Below, in pieces: positions 44,177 through 53,662 of a stretch of DNA of 64,000 bases. The position numbers were made by a program, and so were the translations under genes. Position 1 is the first letter of the stretch. The number at the start of each line of letters is the position of its first letter. The notes under the pieces are model-generated. The model was not told the DNA's origin and made no database searches. It saw nothing but the letters and a program-made list of their open reading frames with translations. The DNA is from Acinetobacter sp. LoGeW2-3 (lineage in GTDB: Bacteria; Pseudomonadota; Gammaproteobacteria; Pseudomonadales; Moraxellaceae), in the NCBI RefSeq assembly GCF_002688565.1, contig NZ_CP024011.1, positions 992,001 to 1,056,000 of the forward strand, in the 5' to 3' direction.

Positions 44177-45718
44177 TTATGGTTTCAGATGTTGTGGTCG
44201 GAAGCCAGCCAATACTAAGGCCACCAGATAAACTGCGACTCCGACAATACATAGTCCGATGACTTCAGCCACACGGATCCATTGTGATACATCACCGTTA
44301 TACCAGGTCAAGGCATAAGCCAATGCTGCGATCATCGCGAAGTTGGCAAAACCAAACTGCAAAATCAGCTTTTTCCAGTGACCACCAAAACGGAAAATAT
44401 CGCGCTTATGCAGATAAAAATACAGCATTCCGGCATTGACCAAAGCTGAACCTGAAGAGGCTAAAGCCAATGCCATATGCTCTGCATGCCAGTTGATCAG
44501 CTTAAAGAAACCAATAAAGATTACGTTCAGAATGGCATTGGCCGCTACCGCCATCAGACCAACACGTACCGGTGTTCTGGTATCTTGCTGGGCATAAAAA
44601 CCTGGGGCAAAGACTTTAATCAGCATGAATGAAATCACGCCAGCACTCATACACTGCAGTGCCATTGCAGTCATCTGGGTATCTTCCAGATCAAACTGAC
44701 CACGCTGGAACAGCGCCTGAATGATTGGGGTCGAAAGCATAAATAGTGCAATACTGGCAGGCAAGCCAACCATTACAATCACTTTTGCTGCCCAGTCAAT
44801 CATGCTACGGAATTTCGCCTGATCCTGCTCAGCATGACGTGCCGACAAAGATGGCAGAATCACGGTACCAATTGCCACGCCAATCAAGCCCAATGGCAAT
44901 TCGGTCATACGTTCCGCACTGTACAGCCAAGACACTGAACCATCCTGCATAAAGGATGCCCAAATCGTATTCAGCAATAGGTTGATCTGCGTGACTGAAA
45001 CACCAAAAAGTGCTGGCAGCATCAGTTTCATGATGCGGTCTACACCTTCATGTTTGAAATCAACTTTGGGTGGAATTAGCAGTTTTTTGCGCCATAGCTC
45101 CGGGATCTGGATCGCCAGTTGCAGCGCGCCGGCAATCAAGACTGCCCAACCCAGTGCCATGATCGGCTCAGCCATATACGGGGTCAGCCAGAAGGCGCCA
45201 GCAATCATTGCCACATTTAATAACACTGGTGCAAAAGCGGGTGTGGTGAATGAACCATAGCTATTTAAAATACTGCTGGCAAAAGCTGTCAGCGACATAA
45301 ACAGCAGATAAGGAATGGTCAGGCGGAACATGTCCGATGCCAGCGCAAACTTCTCCGGATCTGCATGGAAACCCGGTGCATAGACATAGATAATCGCGGG
45401 TGCAGCGACCATCGCCACAAAAGTCAGCAGGCTCATGACCGTAGATAGGCAACCAAACACCCGGCTAATCAGAATCTGTACTTCGGCATGTGTCCGTGTG
45501 GTTTTATATTCGGTCAATACCGGAATAAAGGCCTGTGAAAAAGCCCCTTCCGCAAACAGACGCCGGAAGAAATTGGGAATACGGAATGCGACCACGAAGG
45601 TATCGAAGTCCTTGCCTGCACCAAAGACATTGAGCAAGACAATATCCCGAACCAGACCTAGTACTCGTGACAACATGGTCATCGCACTGACAATGACGGT
45701 CGAACGCCACAGCGCCAT
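44177..45718 (-). CDS. murJ: Lipid II flippase MurJ
   Basis: Moves lipid-linked peptidoglycan precursor across the inner membrane. The 513-residue MOP-superfamily protein has about fourteen helices and opens MALWRSTVIVSAMTMLSRVLGLVRD. It has RRLFAEGAFSQAFIPV, the loop carrying functional arginines. The ATG at 45718 has AGGTGA upstream; a GTG three codons earlier is also in frame. Next to ampD, another peptidoglycan gene. Confidence 0.95.
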   Translation of the reverse strand: MALWRSTVIVSAMTMLSRVLGLVRDIVLLNVFGAGKDFDTFVVAFRIPNFFRRLFAEGAFSQAFIPVLTEYKTTRTHAEVQILISRVFGCLSTVMSLLTFVAMVAAPAIIYVYAPGFHADPEKFALASDMFRLTIPYLLFMSLTAFASSILNSYGSFTTPAFAPVLLNVAMIAGAFWLTPYMAEPIMALGWAVLIAGALQLAIQIPELWRKKLLIPPKVDFKHEGVDRIMKLMLPALFGVSVTQINLLLNTIWASFMQDGSVSWLYSAERMTELPLGLIGVAIGTVILPSLSARHAEQDQAKFRSMIDWAAKVIVMVGLPASIALFMLSTPIIQALFQRGQFDLEDTQMTAMALQCMSAGVISFMLIKVFAPGFYAQQDTRTPVRVGLMAVAANAILNVIFIGFFKLINWHAEHMALALASSGSALVNAGMLYFYLHKRDIFRFGGHWKKLILQFGFANFAMIAALAYALTWYNGDVSQWIRVAEVIGLCIVGVAVYLVALVLAGFRPQHLKP

Positions 45719-45792
45719 ACTGTTCACCTAATGTTTAAATTTTGCCTATTGTAATGAAACTTCTGGCAGAAGTTCATTGCTTTATCACATTC

Positions 45793-46377
45793 CTATTCAG
45801 GTATTGATGTATTTTTATAATGATGTAGTTGTTCCCGGAATGCCGCCCAGTTGAAATACGGGCCTGGATCAGTTTTGCGTCCCGGCGCGATATCTGAATG
45901 TCCGGCAATGTGCTGTTGGGTTTTCGGATAATGCGCTTGCAAACAAGCGGTCACCTGAACCAGCGCATCATATTGTGCCTGTTCAAATGGAAGGTCATCG
46001 CTACCTTCCAGCTCAATCCCGATAGAATAATCATTGCATTCTTTCTTGCCGAGATAGGTCGAGCGCCCCGCATGCCAGGCACGGTCATTGAAATTGACAA
46101 ACTGTAGTACTTCCCCACTACGCAGGATCAACAGATGGGTCGACACTTCCATGCCCTGAATGGTCTGAAAATACGGATGCACTGACCAATCTAGCTCGTT
46201 CTGGAAAAACTGTTCAATATAGCCACCGCCAAATTGAGATGGCGGCAGGCTAATGTTATGCACCACGATCAGCTGAATCTCGGTATTTTCCGGACGCTGG
46301 TTAAAGTTGGGTGAGGGAATCTGGCGTGCACCGATGAGTTGTCCATCCTTTACATGAAACGCAGGTGCTTGTTGCAT
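45793..46377 (-). CDS. ampD: 1,6-anhydro-N-acetylmuramyl-L-alanine amidase AmpD
   Basis: Cytoplasmic zinc amidase that recycles cell-wall anhydromuropeptides and so influences AmpR-type beta-lactamase induction where AmpR exists. The zinc ligands are His40 (IVVHNIS), His160 (AGHSDIAPGRK) and Asp170 (KTDPGPYF), each six residues beyond the E. coli positions. The catalytic Glu is in IGIELEG. 194 residues. The ATG at 46377 with AGGAAAG replaces a longer frame from 46437. No signal peptide, so AmpD rather than a secreted amidase. Confidence 0.93.
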   Translation of the reverse strand: MQQAPAFHVKDGQLIGARQIPSPNFNQRPENTEIQLIVVHNISLPPSQFGGGYIEQFFQNELDWSVHPYFQTIQGMEVSTHLLILRSGEVLQFVNFNDRAWHAGRSTYLGKKECNDYSIGIELEGSDDLPFEQAQYDALVQVTACLQAHYPKTQQHIAGHSDIAPGRKTDPGPYFNWAAFREQLHHYKNTSIPE

Positions 46378-46535
46378 AAAAACTTTCCTATCCCCAACTA
46401 AAGGCTTAATGCTAAAACTTTCGCATTCAAATCTCAATTCAGCTGTGATGACTGTACGAAAAATCGCTCATTTTTATGTAACAGTGCTAATATAACGCGC
46501 AATTTTCACGGCTTAATAAAGATACGGAAATACTC

Positions 46536-47381
46536 ATGAGCATATCTCAAGCTTTGCTAGAACAGTCGATTCAGATCAATATTCAACAGGCGCTGGCAGA
46601 AGATGTTGGTGATGGTGACATCACTGCCCTGCTGACACTGGAAGCTGAACAGGCGACTGCCACCATCATTAGCCGTGAAGAGATGATGCTGGCTGGACAA
46701 CCTTGGGTAAATGCTCTGATTCAGGCTTATGATCCAAAAGTTGAAGTGATCTGGCTAAAGAATGATGGTGACCGCGTACAGGCTAATGAAGCGTTCCTGA
46801 AACTGGCAGGATCAGCACGTAGCTTGCTCACGGTAGAACGTCCAGCACTGAACTTTGTGCAAACCCTGTCTGCAGTTGCAACCAAAACTGCCAGCTATGT
46901 CAAAGAATTAGATGGTTTAAATACCAAGTTACTAGATACACGTAAAACCATTCCGGGCCTGCGTATTGCACAGAAATATGCGGTAGCGGTTGGTGGTGGC
47001 CAGAACCATCGTCTGGGCCTGTTTGATGCCTTCTTAATTAAAGAAAATCACATCATGGCCGCTGGTGGAATTACTCAGGCGATTGCTAAGGCACATCAGA
47101 TTGCACCAGGCAAACCGGTTGAAGTTGAAGTCGAAACTTGGGATGAACTGAATCAGGCACTCGAAGCGAAAGCCGATATCGTGATGCTAGATAATTTCAG
47201 TCAGCAGCAGATGATTAATGCGGTGAAGCATGTAGCAGGTCGCTGTAAACTTGAAGCTTCAGGCAATATCACGATTGAGAATTTGCGCGAAGTGGCAAGC
47301 ACAGGGGTAGATTATATTTCTATGGGTGTACTGACCAAAGATGTGAAAGCCATTGATTTATCCATGCGTTTTAATGGCTAA
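46536..47381 (+). CDS. nadC: Nicotinate-nucleotide pyrophosphorylase (quinolinate PRTase)
   Basis: De novo NAD synthesis: quinolinate and PRPP to nicotinate mononucleotide. The 281-residue protein has DVGDGDITALL, LLDTRKTIPGLRIAQKYAV and GGGQNHRLGLFDAFLIKENH, the substrate-binding core. EASGNITIENLREVASTGVDYISMG closes the barrel. ATG at 46536. Divergent from ampD. Confidence 0.95.
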   Translation: MSISQALLEQSIQINIQQALAEDVGDGDITALLTLEAEQATATIISREEMMLAGQPWVNALIQAYDPKVEVIWLKNDGDRVQANEAFLKLAGSARSLLTVERPALNFVQTLSAVATKTASYVKELDGLNTKLLDTRKTIPGLRIAQKYAVAVGGGQNHRLGLFDAFLIKENHIMAAGGITQAIAKAHQIAPGKPVEVEVETWDELNQALEAKADIVMLDNFSQQQMINAVKHVAGRCKLEASGNITIENLREVASTGVDYISMGVLTKDVKAIDLSMRFNG

Positions 47382-47406
47382 GTCCTGATTGGATCTGTGG
47401 TATTAG

Positions 47407-47429
47407 AAGGGTGCGTAGCACCCTTTTTT
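47407..47429 (+). terminator. Terminator after nadC
   Basis: AAGGGTGC/GCACCCTT with a GTA loop and T-run. Confidence 0.88.
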
Positions 47430-47496
47430 ATTTTCGATTTTTGCACAAATTTTGCACAATAATAATATAAGTGAATGAACTGAGATTTGATTGCGA

Positions 47497-47622
47497 TTAC
47501 TGGTTGGTATTTTGTCCTGCTGGTGCAGAAGCGCCATCCCGATCCGCATCGCGGGAATTGTTATCACATGCCGTAAGACCAAGAACGGTACAGACTGAAA
47601 GTGCCATGAATAATATTTTCAT
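47497..47622 (-). CDS. Small lipoprotein (41 residues)
   Basis: An ATG at 47622 preceded by GAGGG opens a 41-codon frame ending in TAA. The protein starts MKILFMALSVCTVLGLTAC: a compact lipoprotein signal with lipobox LTAC (Cys19). The mature part, about 23 residues, begins CDNNSRDADRDGA and is hydrophilic, Asp/Asn/Gln-rich. Codon structure, ribosome site and lipobox agree, so I believe it is real despite its size. It resembles entericidin-sized lipoproteins in build, but no family can be named. Confidence 0.75.
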   Translation of the reverse strand: MKILFMALSVCTVLGLTACDNNSRDADRDGASAPAGQNTNQ

Positions 47623-47736
47623 ACTTTGACCCTCTATATTTAAGTAGATTGAAAATCATCTCCCGAAACACAGCGATACAGTAGACAGGTCCTGTTCAAT
47701 TTTTGTGAGGCAATGTTGATGCCTAAAGACAAGCAT

Positions 47737-47764
47737 AAAAAAACGCATCCGAAGATGCGTTTTT
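47737..47764 (-). terminator. Terminator after rph
   Basis: AAAACGCATC/GATGCGTTTT with a tetraloop (TTCG on the minus strand) and T's. Confidence 0.9.
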
Positions 47765-47778
47765 CACTGGAAAATAAA

Positions 47779-48495
47779 TTACCAGCCTAAAGCTTCTTGC
47801 TGTTTCTTGATCAGCTCTTGAATACCTTTCTCAGCCATTTCCAGCATGTCATTGCATTGGCTACGGGTAAATGGCTTGTCTTCTGCAGTACCCTGAATTT
47901 CAATAAATTCACCGGCTTGCGTCATCACCACATTTAGGTCAGTCTGGCAATTAGAGTCTTCTTCATAGCAAAGATCCAGTAATACTTCATCTTTGAAAAT
48001 ACCCACAGAAATTGCAGCTACCAGACCTTTAAGTGGGTCTTGCTTGATTTTTTTCTTCTCAAGCAATACGTTCATCGCATCGATCAATGCTACCGCAGCA
48101 CCCGTAATTGATGCGGTACGTGTACCACCATCTGCCTGGATCACGTCACAGTCAATCGTAATCGTGTTTTCACCGAGTTTTTTCAGGTCCACCATGGCAC
48201 GTAAGCTACGGCCGATCAAACGCTGGATTTCCTGAGTACGGCCACTTTGTTTGCCGCGTGCTGCTTCACGGTCGCTACGGGTATGGGTAGAACGTGGCAG
48301 CATGCCATATTCTGCGGTTACCCAGCCTTGACCCTGACCTTTCAGGAAGCGTGGTACCGAGTTATCAATGCTGGCAGTACAAAGCACTTTAGTATGACCA
48401 AATTCAACCAATACTGAACCTTCCGCATAACGTGTGTAGTTGCGGGTAATTTTAACGTCACGTAATTGATCTAATGCTCGCTGGTCGATACGCAT
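47779..48495 (-). CDS. rph: Ribonuclease PH
   Basis: Phosphorolytic 3'-5' exonuclease that trims tRNA 3' ends. The 238-residue protein has [12 protein letters not shown], the phosphate-site segment [15 protein letters not shown] and [17 protein letters not shown]. Complete, unlike the frameshifted rph of E. coli K-12. The ATG at 48495 (AGGA upstream) replaces a longer frame from 48552. Confidence 0.95.
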   Translation of the reverse strand: MRIDQRALDQLRDVKITRNYTRYAEGSVLVEFGHTKVLCTASIDNSVPRFLKGQGQGWVTAEYGMLPRSTHTRSDREAARGKQSGRTQEIQRLIGRSLRAMVDLKKLGENTITIDCDVIQADGGTRTASITGAAVALIDAMNVLLEKKKIKQDPLKGLVAAISVGIFKDEVLLDLCYEEDSNCQTDLNVVMTQAGEFIEIQGTAEDKPFTRSQCNDMLEMAEKGIQELIKKQQEALGW

Positions 48496-48691
48496 AATAA
48501 GTCCTGCTTTGACTGGAAAATAATTGCGGCTCAGTATAGCAGAAGCCTCCACTAAGATTGTCCAGCCCTTGGCATGATTTACAAAATCAATCAGTTTAGT
48601 TCGATCAAAATATGAAATTGGGCTATCTGAATTGCGCTATGTGATTGCTGATTTTTTGTTAGAATCAAAGGGAAATATCAAGAAGATTTTT

Positions 48692-49321
48692 ATGTCTTTA
48701 CGCGAAGAACGCAAACAGCAAAGTCATCAGGCTATTCTAGATGCCGCATTGGTGTTAAGTAGCCGTGGCCGCGCCTTTAGCAATATCAGCTTGCGAGAGC
48801 TTTCCCGTGAAGTTGGACTCGTACCAACGGCGTTCTATCGACATTTTAACGACATGCAGCAGCTGGGTCTGGAGCTACTGGATCAGGTCACCATTCAACT
48901 TAAAAGTGTCTTAAACCAGCTGGTTGATGCTTATCTGCATCAGGTACATTCCGACAGTAACGCCTCTATCAGCCTATTCTTTCAGGCGGTTGAAGAGCAT
49001 CCCGAACCGTGGCTATTTTTTGCTACAGAGCGTTGGGGTGGATCAGATTTTTTAAGAAGCAGTATTGAGCGAGAACTGCAATTTTGGGTATCTGATCTGG
49101 TCGATGAACTGGAAAATCTCTATGCTGCTCAGGGCATTGAACAACCTCAACACTTAAAGCTGCTGATTCAAATGCTGGTGGATTTATCCCTGAATTGGGC
49201 AATGGGTTGGATGAATATTCAAGGTCTGGCAGATGCTGAATTGAAAGAGCTTCGTAGTAAAGAATTTAAGACCCAAACCGTGATTCAGATGCAACTGCTG
49301 TTTCAGGGCATCCATGCATAA
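48692..49321 (+). CDS. TetR-family regulator, FabR-like
   Basis: A 209-residue repressor-type protein. The N-terminal HTH region SLRELSREVGLVPTAFYRHF is very close to the FabR pattern, and the rest is a helical ligand-binding domain. FabR in enterobacteria represses unsaturated fatty-acid genes in response to acyl-CoA or acyl-ACP pools. No fatty-acid gene is adjacent, so the target is inferred only from similarity. ATG at 48692. Confidence 0.8.
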   Translation: MSLREERKQQSHQAILDAALVLSSRGRAFSNISLRELSREVGLVPTAFYRHFNDMQQLGLELLDQVTIQLKSVLNQLVDAYLHQVHSDSNASISLFFQAVEEHPEPWLFFATERWGGSDFLRSSIERELQFWVSDLVDELENLYAAQGIEQPQHLKLLIQMLVDLSLNWAMGWMNIQGLADAELKELRSKEFKTQTVIQMQLLFQGIHA

Positions 49322-49365
49322 ACAACGTTTAGACCGCTAGAGCTAGAGTAGATATTTTTAGCAAT

Positions 49366-49398
49366 AAAAAAACCTGCATCAATGTGCAGGTTTTTTTT
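49366..49398. terminator. Bidirectional terminator
   Basis: AAAAAACCTGCA/TGCAGG plus T8, with a 6-nt loop, between the FabR-like gene and dsbA. Confidence 0.9.
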
Positions 49399-49414
49399 AA
49401 AAATCAGAAAAAAA

Positions 49415-50035
49415 TTATTTTGCCTTACGTTCTTTTTCAACCAGATAAGAAATCACTTGAGTAACTTTGGCATCTTCACCTTGCACGATGTATTTACCAT
49501 TTACCACTACTGCAGGTACACCAGTAAGCTGATAAGTCTGCGCCAAACGTTTTGCCTGCGCAATTTTAGAGCTCACTGGGAATGATTTATAAGTGCTGTT
49601 AAACTTCGCTTCAGACACGCCATAACGGGTATAGAACTTGGCAAAACCAGCTTGCTCTAGCAGGCTTTGTTGACCACGTACATGAATGTCATGGAATAGC
49701 TGCAAATGTGCTTTTTGACGAACGCCTAGTAATTCAGATGCATAGTAGGCACGTGCACCCTGCTCCCATAGCGGATTCATCGCTGCAGGGGTACGGACAA
49801 AACGCACATCTTTAGGAATTTGTTTTAACCACGTTTGCATATGTGGTTCTAATTTGAAACAGTGTGGGCAACCGTACCAAAAGAATTCACGTACTTCGAT
49901 TTTCCCCGGAACTTCAACTTTGACCGGATTTGGAACCACAGTGTAGTCCTTACCGGCAGTAAATTGTGCAGCCATAGCGCTGCCAGAAATTGCAAAAAGA
50001 GCGGCTGCTACGCCACTGAAAAGGAATTTTTTCAT
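49415..50035 (-). CDS. dsbA: Thiol:disulfide interchange protein DsbA
   Basis: Periplasmic oxidase that introduces disulfides. Signal peptide (MKKFLFSGVAAALF...AMAAQ), thioredoxin fold with active site CPHC (56-59) in FFWYGCPHCFK, and the cis-proline loop GVPAVVV. 206 residues. Reoxidised by DsbB (encoded at 14253-14780). ATG at 50035. Divergent from ubiG. Confidence 0.95.
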   Translation of the reverse strand: MKKFLFSGVAAALFAISGSAMAAQFTAGKDYTVVPNPVKVEVPGKIEVREFFWYGCPHCFKLEPHMQTWLKQIPKDVRFVRTPAAMNPLWEQGARAYYASELLGVRQKAHLQLFHDIHVRGQQSLLEQAGFAKFYTRYGVSEAKFNSTYKSFPVSSKIAQAKRLAQTYQLTGVPAVVVNGKYIVQGEDAKVTQVISYLVEKERKAK

Positions 50036-50216
50036 TGAACTTATAGTCCTCTAAATCATTATGATTAGCTTATGCAGATACTATAAATCAAATATGCGGC
50101 TTTCGTTTTTATTCTGTGAACTTTTTTAAGGCTTTTATCGCTTTTTTTGCAGGAAGCGCTACACTAATCAGCATTGAACTTTTTTAAAATATAACGACTT
50201 GATTGAGGTGACACCG

Positions 50217-50960
50217 ATGTCGCAATTGAATGTTGATCCACAAGAAATTGCCAAATTTGAAGCTTTCGCAGCCATATGGTGGGATCAGCATTCCGAGTTC
50301 CGCCCTTTGCACATGATTAATCCACTACGTCTGAACTGGATTGATGAGCATGCCGGTGGCCTGAGTGGAAAAAAGGTTCTGGATGTGGGCTGTGGCGGCG
50401 GCATTCTGGCAGAAAGCATGGCGCGCCGTGGTGCCGAGGTGCTTGGCATCGATATGGGTGAAGCACCGCTAAATGTGGCGCGTCTGCATGCGGAACAAGA
50501 AGGTGTCAGCAATATTCAATATCGCCAGGTTCCAGTGGAGCAACTGGCTGAGGAACAGGCGGGTCAATATGATGTCGTGACCTGTATGGAAATGCTGGAA
50601 CACGTTCCAGATCCTGCCTCAATTATTCAGGCTTGCCATAAACTGGTCAAACCAGGCGGCCATGTGTTCTTCTCGACCATTAACCGTAATCCGAAGTCTT
50701 ATTTATTTGCCATTATCGGTGCGGAATATGTGCTGCGTATGCTGGCACGTGGTACACATGATTACAGTAAATTCATCAAGCCATCTGAGCTGGCGCATGA
50801 CATCCGTAATGCAGGCCTGAAACTGAAAGATATGACCGGTCTACACTATAACCCGTTGACCAAGCGTTATTGGTTAGCGCCAAATGTCGACGTCAATTAC
50901 ATGGTCTATACTGTCAAAGAAGATAGCGTAAAAGAAAATGTGAATGGAGCTGCTGAATGA
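50217..50960 (+). CDS. ubiG: Ubiquinone biosynthesis O-methyltransferase
   Basis: SAM-dependent enzyme performing both O-methylations in ubiquinone synthesis. The 247-residue protein has the N-terminal [14 protein letters not shown] segment, the SAM motif [13 protein letters not shown] and [11 protein letters not shown]. The ATG at 50217 has GAGGTG upstream; an earlier TTG is rejected. The stop overlaps the next start by 4 nt. Confidence 0.95.
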   Translation: MSQLNVDPQEIAKFEAFAAIWWDQHSEFRPLHMINPLRLNWIDEHAGGLSGKKVLDVGCGGGILAESMARRGAEVLGIDMGEAPLNVARLHAEQEGVSNIQYRQVPVEQLAEEQAGQYDVVTCMEMLEHVPDPASIIQACHKLVKPGGHVFFSTINRNPKSYLFAIIGAEYVLRMLARGTHDYSKFIKPSELAHDIRNAGLKLKDMTGLHYNPLTKRYWLAPNVDVNYMVYTVKEDSVKENVNGAAE

Positions 50961-51640
50961 AAGCAGTCCTCTTCGATCTCGATGGTACTTTAATTGACAC
51001 TGCAGCTGACTTTGTCCGTATTATTCAGGATATGTGCCGTGAAGAAGGTCGTGAAGTAGTGGCAGCAGAGCTGATCCGGACTCAGGTTTCGGAAGGTGCC
51101 CGCGCCATGGTCAAGCTGGTTTATCCAGAACTTGGACTAGAAGATCCATTGCTGCTGGCGCATCGTCAGCGTTTTCTGGACCTGTATGGTGCCGATATTG
51201 CAGTCGATACCGATCTATTTGACGGCATGTATCCTTTACTAGAAGCTTTGGAAGCACGTAGCATTCCTTGGGGCATTGTAACCAATAAGCCACGCTGGCT
51301 GAGTGAATCACTGCTCGCTGCATTAAACCTAAGCGAACGCTGTTCGGTACTGGTTTGCCCGGAAGATGTTGGCCGTACCAAGCCAGATCCAGAACCAATG
51401 TATCTGGCAGCGAAACAGATCGAGCTGGCGGCTAAAGACTGTATTTATGTGGGCGATCATCCCCGTGATATCGATGCCGGACGCGCAGCCAATATGTATA
51501 CCATTCTGGCGGCTTACGGTTATCTGCCACTGGAACATAAAGATGATTTAAACGCTTGGCATGCGGATTGTATCGTGCATAGTGTAGAAGAATTACATCA
51601 ACGCATTCAGGATCTGGTTTTCAAGCCGGTACTCAGCTAA
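50957..51640 (+). CDS. mupP: HAD phosphatase, MupP-like
   Basis: A 227-residue HAD hydrolase: nucleophile motif [12 protein letters not shown] (Asp7), VTNKP, then KPDPEPM and [15 protein letters not shown]. Sequence alone resembles phosphoglycolate phosphatase. However, the order ubiG-mupP-yciK is that of pseudomonads, where this gene encodes N-acetylmuramate 6-phosphate phosphatase in the anhydromuramate recycling route that bypasses de novo UDP-MurNAc synthesis. I favour MupP, with Gph as the alternative. Translationally coupled to ubiG. Confidence 0.82.
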   Translation: MKAVLFDLDGTLIDTAADFVRIIQDMCREEGREVVAAELIRTQVSEGARAMVKLVYPELGLEDPLLLAHRQRFLDLYGADIAVDTDLFDGMYPLLEALEARSIPWGIVTNKPRWLSESLLAALNLSERCSVLVCPEDVGRTKPDPEPMYLAAKQIELAAKDCIYVGDHPRDIDAGRAANMYTILAAYGYLPLEHKDDLNAWHADCIVHSVEELHQRIQDLVFKPVLS

Positions 51641-51703
51641 AACTTAGGTTCCGATCAGAACATTAAACTTAACAACAATAAGCAAGAAATAAGGAGGTCG
51701 TTC

Positions 51704-52450
51704 ATGAAATATTCAGAATATCAACCTCGCTCTGACCTGTTAAAGGATCGTATTATCCTGATCACAGGTGCTGGCGATGGCATTGGACGTGCAGCAGCGA
51801 TCAGCTATGCGCTGCATGGCGCGACGGTGGTACTGCACGGCCGCACCCTGAACAAGCTTGAAGTCATCTATGATGAAATTGAAGGTTTGGGTGCACCGCG
51901 ACCAGCGATTCTGCCGCTACAACTTTCCAGTGCTTCTGAGCGTGATTACGAGTTCCTGGTCGAGACCCTCAGCAAACAGTTTGGCCGACTGGACGGGATT
52001 CTGCACAATGCGGGCATTCTCGGAGAACGTACTGAACTGGCGCATTATAGTCCCGGTGTCTGGGATGATGTGATGGCCGTCAACCTGCGTGCGCCGTTTG
52101 TGCTGACTCAGGCCCTGCTTCCTTTGCTGGAAAAATCTGAACATGCTTCAGTGGTCTTTACCAGTTCAGGTGTCGGCCGTCAGGTGCGTGAACGCTGGGG
52201 TGCTTATTCGGTGTCCAAGATTGCCATTGAAGCCGTAAGTCAGCTATTTGCTAAAGAAAATGTGCATCCAAATGTGCGTTTTAACTGCATCAATCCAGGT
52301 GGAACCCGTACGGCAATGCGTTCTAAAGCCTACCCGGATGAAGATCCACTGACCTTGCCAACCCCAGAATCGATCATGCCGGCTTATCTGTACCTGATGG
52401 GTGACGACAGCCTGCATATGAACGGTCAGAGTATTGATGCACAGGATTAA
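51704..52450 (+). CDS. yciK: YciK-type short-chain dehydrogenase
   Basis: A 248-residue SDR oxidoreductase. The NAD(P) site GAGDGIGRAAA (about 23-33), NAG in LHNAGILGE, and the catalytic Ser with Y-x3-K (AYSVSKIA) are intact. ILITGAG, then RFNCINPGGTRTAMR is typical of YciK. The substrate is unknown. It follows mupP by 63 nt, with AAGGAGG before its ATG, an unusually strong ribosome site. Confidence 0.88.
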   Translation: MKYSEYQPRSDLLKDRIILITGAGDGIGRAAAISYALHGATVVLHGRTLNKLEVIYDEIEGLGAPRPAILPLQLSSASERDYEFLVETLSKQFGRLDGILHNAGILGERTELAHYSPGVWDDVMAVNLRAPFVLTQALLPLLEKSEHASVVFTSSGVGRQVRERWGAYSVSKIAIEAVSQLFAKENVHPNVRFNCINPGGTRTAMRSKAYPDEDPLTLPTPESIMPAYLYLMGDDSLHMNGQSIDAQD

Positions 52451-52480
52451 GTCCTGATTTAAGTGAAGACGATTGGAATT

Positions 52481-52503
52481 AGGGAGCTATGGCTCCCTTT
52501 TTT
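52481..52503 (+). terminator. Terminator after yciK
   Basis: AGGGAGC/GCTCCCT with a TATG loop and T-run; ends the ubiG-mupP-yciK unit. Confidence 0.9.
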
Positions 52504-52618
52504 ATTGCGATTTCATACTTAAATAATGCATAAATCTTGCCTGACTCCACCGTGGTCGCATTGAGTTTCGTTAAAATTCACCCATACTATCGCTAACAGA
52601 TTTTGATTCGAGTGCAAC

Positions 52619-53038
52619 ATGACTGACCTAAACAACATCACCGTGACCCCTTTGGAAGATGGCATGGTGTCACTTCTAATTGATCAGCAGCCGATTTCTG
52701 AAAAATACGGCGTGAAGTTTGAAGCCAGTATTGTGGACGACATCAAAGCACTCGAAAATGGCAGCAAGCTGAAACTATTCGAGCAGTTTATTTTTTCCCA
52801 TACCGATCTGAACTTTGAACATGCCTACTACTATGTGACCGGTATTGAAAAACTGGATGATGGCTACCGTCTGGCTAAACATTTTGTGTATCGCATTAAA
52901 ATTGAAAACCAACCGGATATCGAGCATGTGATTACCAATCAAGGCAAACCAATGACCGCAGATGATGTGCGTGCCTTTATTAATGCACATATCCAGAAAT
53001 CGCTAACTGATTATACGGATTTGAACTACGCTTACTAA
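52619..53038 (+). CDS. Hypothetical protein
   Basis: A 139-residue soluble protein, acidic, without signal peptide or membrane helix. Segments such as HAYYYVTGIEKLDDGYRLAKHFVYRI suggest a beta-rich fold. I do not recognise a family. Flanked by terminators on both sides, so monocistronic. Codon use looks like that of its neighbours. Confidence 0.7.
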   Translation: MTDLNNITVTPLEDGMVSLLIDQQPISEKYGVKFEASIVDDIKALENGSKLKLFEQFIFSHTDLNFEHAYYYVTGIEKLDDGYRLAKHFVYRIKIENQPDIEHVITNQGKPMTADDVRAFINAHIQKSLTDYTDLNYAY

Positions 53039-53057
53039 GCGGATTCTGAATCGATAT

Positions 53058-53084
53058 AAGAGCATGCTTGACGTGCTCTTTTTT
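53058..53084 (+). terminator. Terminator after the hypothetical gene
   Basis: AAGAGCA/TGCTCTT with a 9-nt loop and T6. Confidence 0.85.
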
Positions 53085-53222
53085 ATTTGGCAAATCTTTT
53101 AAAAATAACAATAAATCGGTTTTTCATATAGTAACTATAATTTATTCGGTTTTTCAAATTAAGATCTAAGCGTTATGCTGTCGGTATTCAACAGATGATG
53201 ACCGAATAAAGGAGAGCACTGC

Positions 53223-53429
53223 ATGGCTGACCAAAAACGTAAGATTGAGACCATTCGCCATATTGAAAGCCTACAATTATCAGATACCTTGATCCAGGCG
53301 CTAGATGATGCCACTGAAGCTGAATGTGTAGCTGAAGCGATCCAATCTTTACAGGGTTTAACCGAACAATGGAACTAGTTCAAAGCTGCCTATATTGATA
53401 TGCGATTTGACCTGGATCTAGCAGATTAA
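53223..53429 (+). pseudogene. Mini-gene interrupted by an in-frame TAG
   Basis: An ATG at 53223, with AAAGGAG upstream, opens a 51-codon frame (MADQKRKIETIRHIESLQLS...) ending at TAG 53376-53378. The same frame continues after the TAG with convincing protein sequence (FKAAYIDMRFDLDLAD) to a TAA at 53427-53429. A single C-to-T change (CAG to TAG, Gln to stop) would explain it, giving an original 68-residue protein. The protein is helical and acidic. Whether the 51-residue form still works is unknown. Confidence 0.65.
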
Positions 53430-53594
53430 TCGTTCTCATTTACCGGGTTTTACTTGACCCCAAAAGACAATGCCCTCAGGATAGTATTCCGCAGGTTCTC
53501 AAGCGCTTAGCCTGTATGAAGCGCTCAAAAGCTACTGAAATCATGGCATAATCATAATCTCTCTGCATTCTTTAAAGAATACATGCCTGATCTT

Positions 53595-53628
53595 CACAGT
53601 TTCTCTGCAATTTTTGCGTAAATTAGAC
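53595..53628 (+). promoter_or_regulatory. Shared RcnB-gene upstream element, copy 1
   Basis: CACAGTTTCTCT (53595-53606) followed by GCGTAAATTAGAC. The block ends 56 nt before the start codon. It corresponds in sequence and position to the element before the second RcnB-type gene. Confidence 0.5.
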
Positions 53629-53662
53629 CTGTAGAAAATGAACAATTGATTGAGGGTTCACC

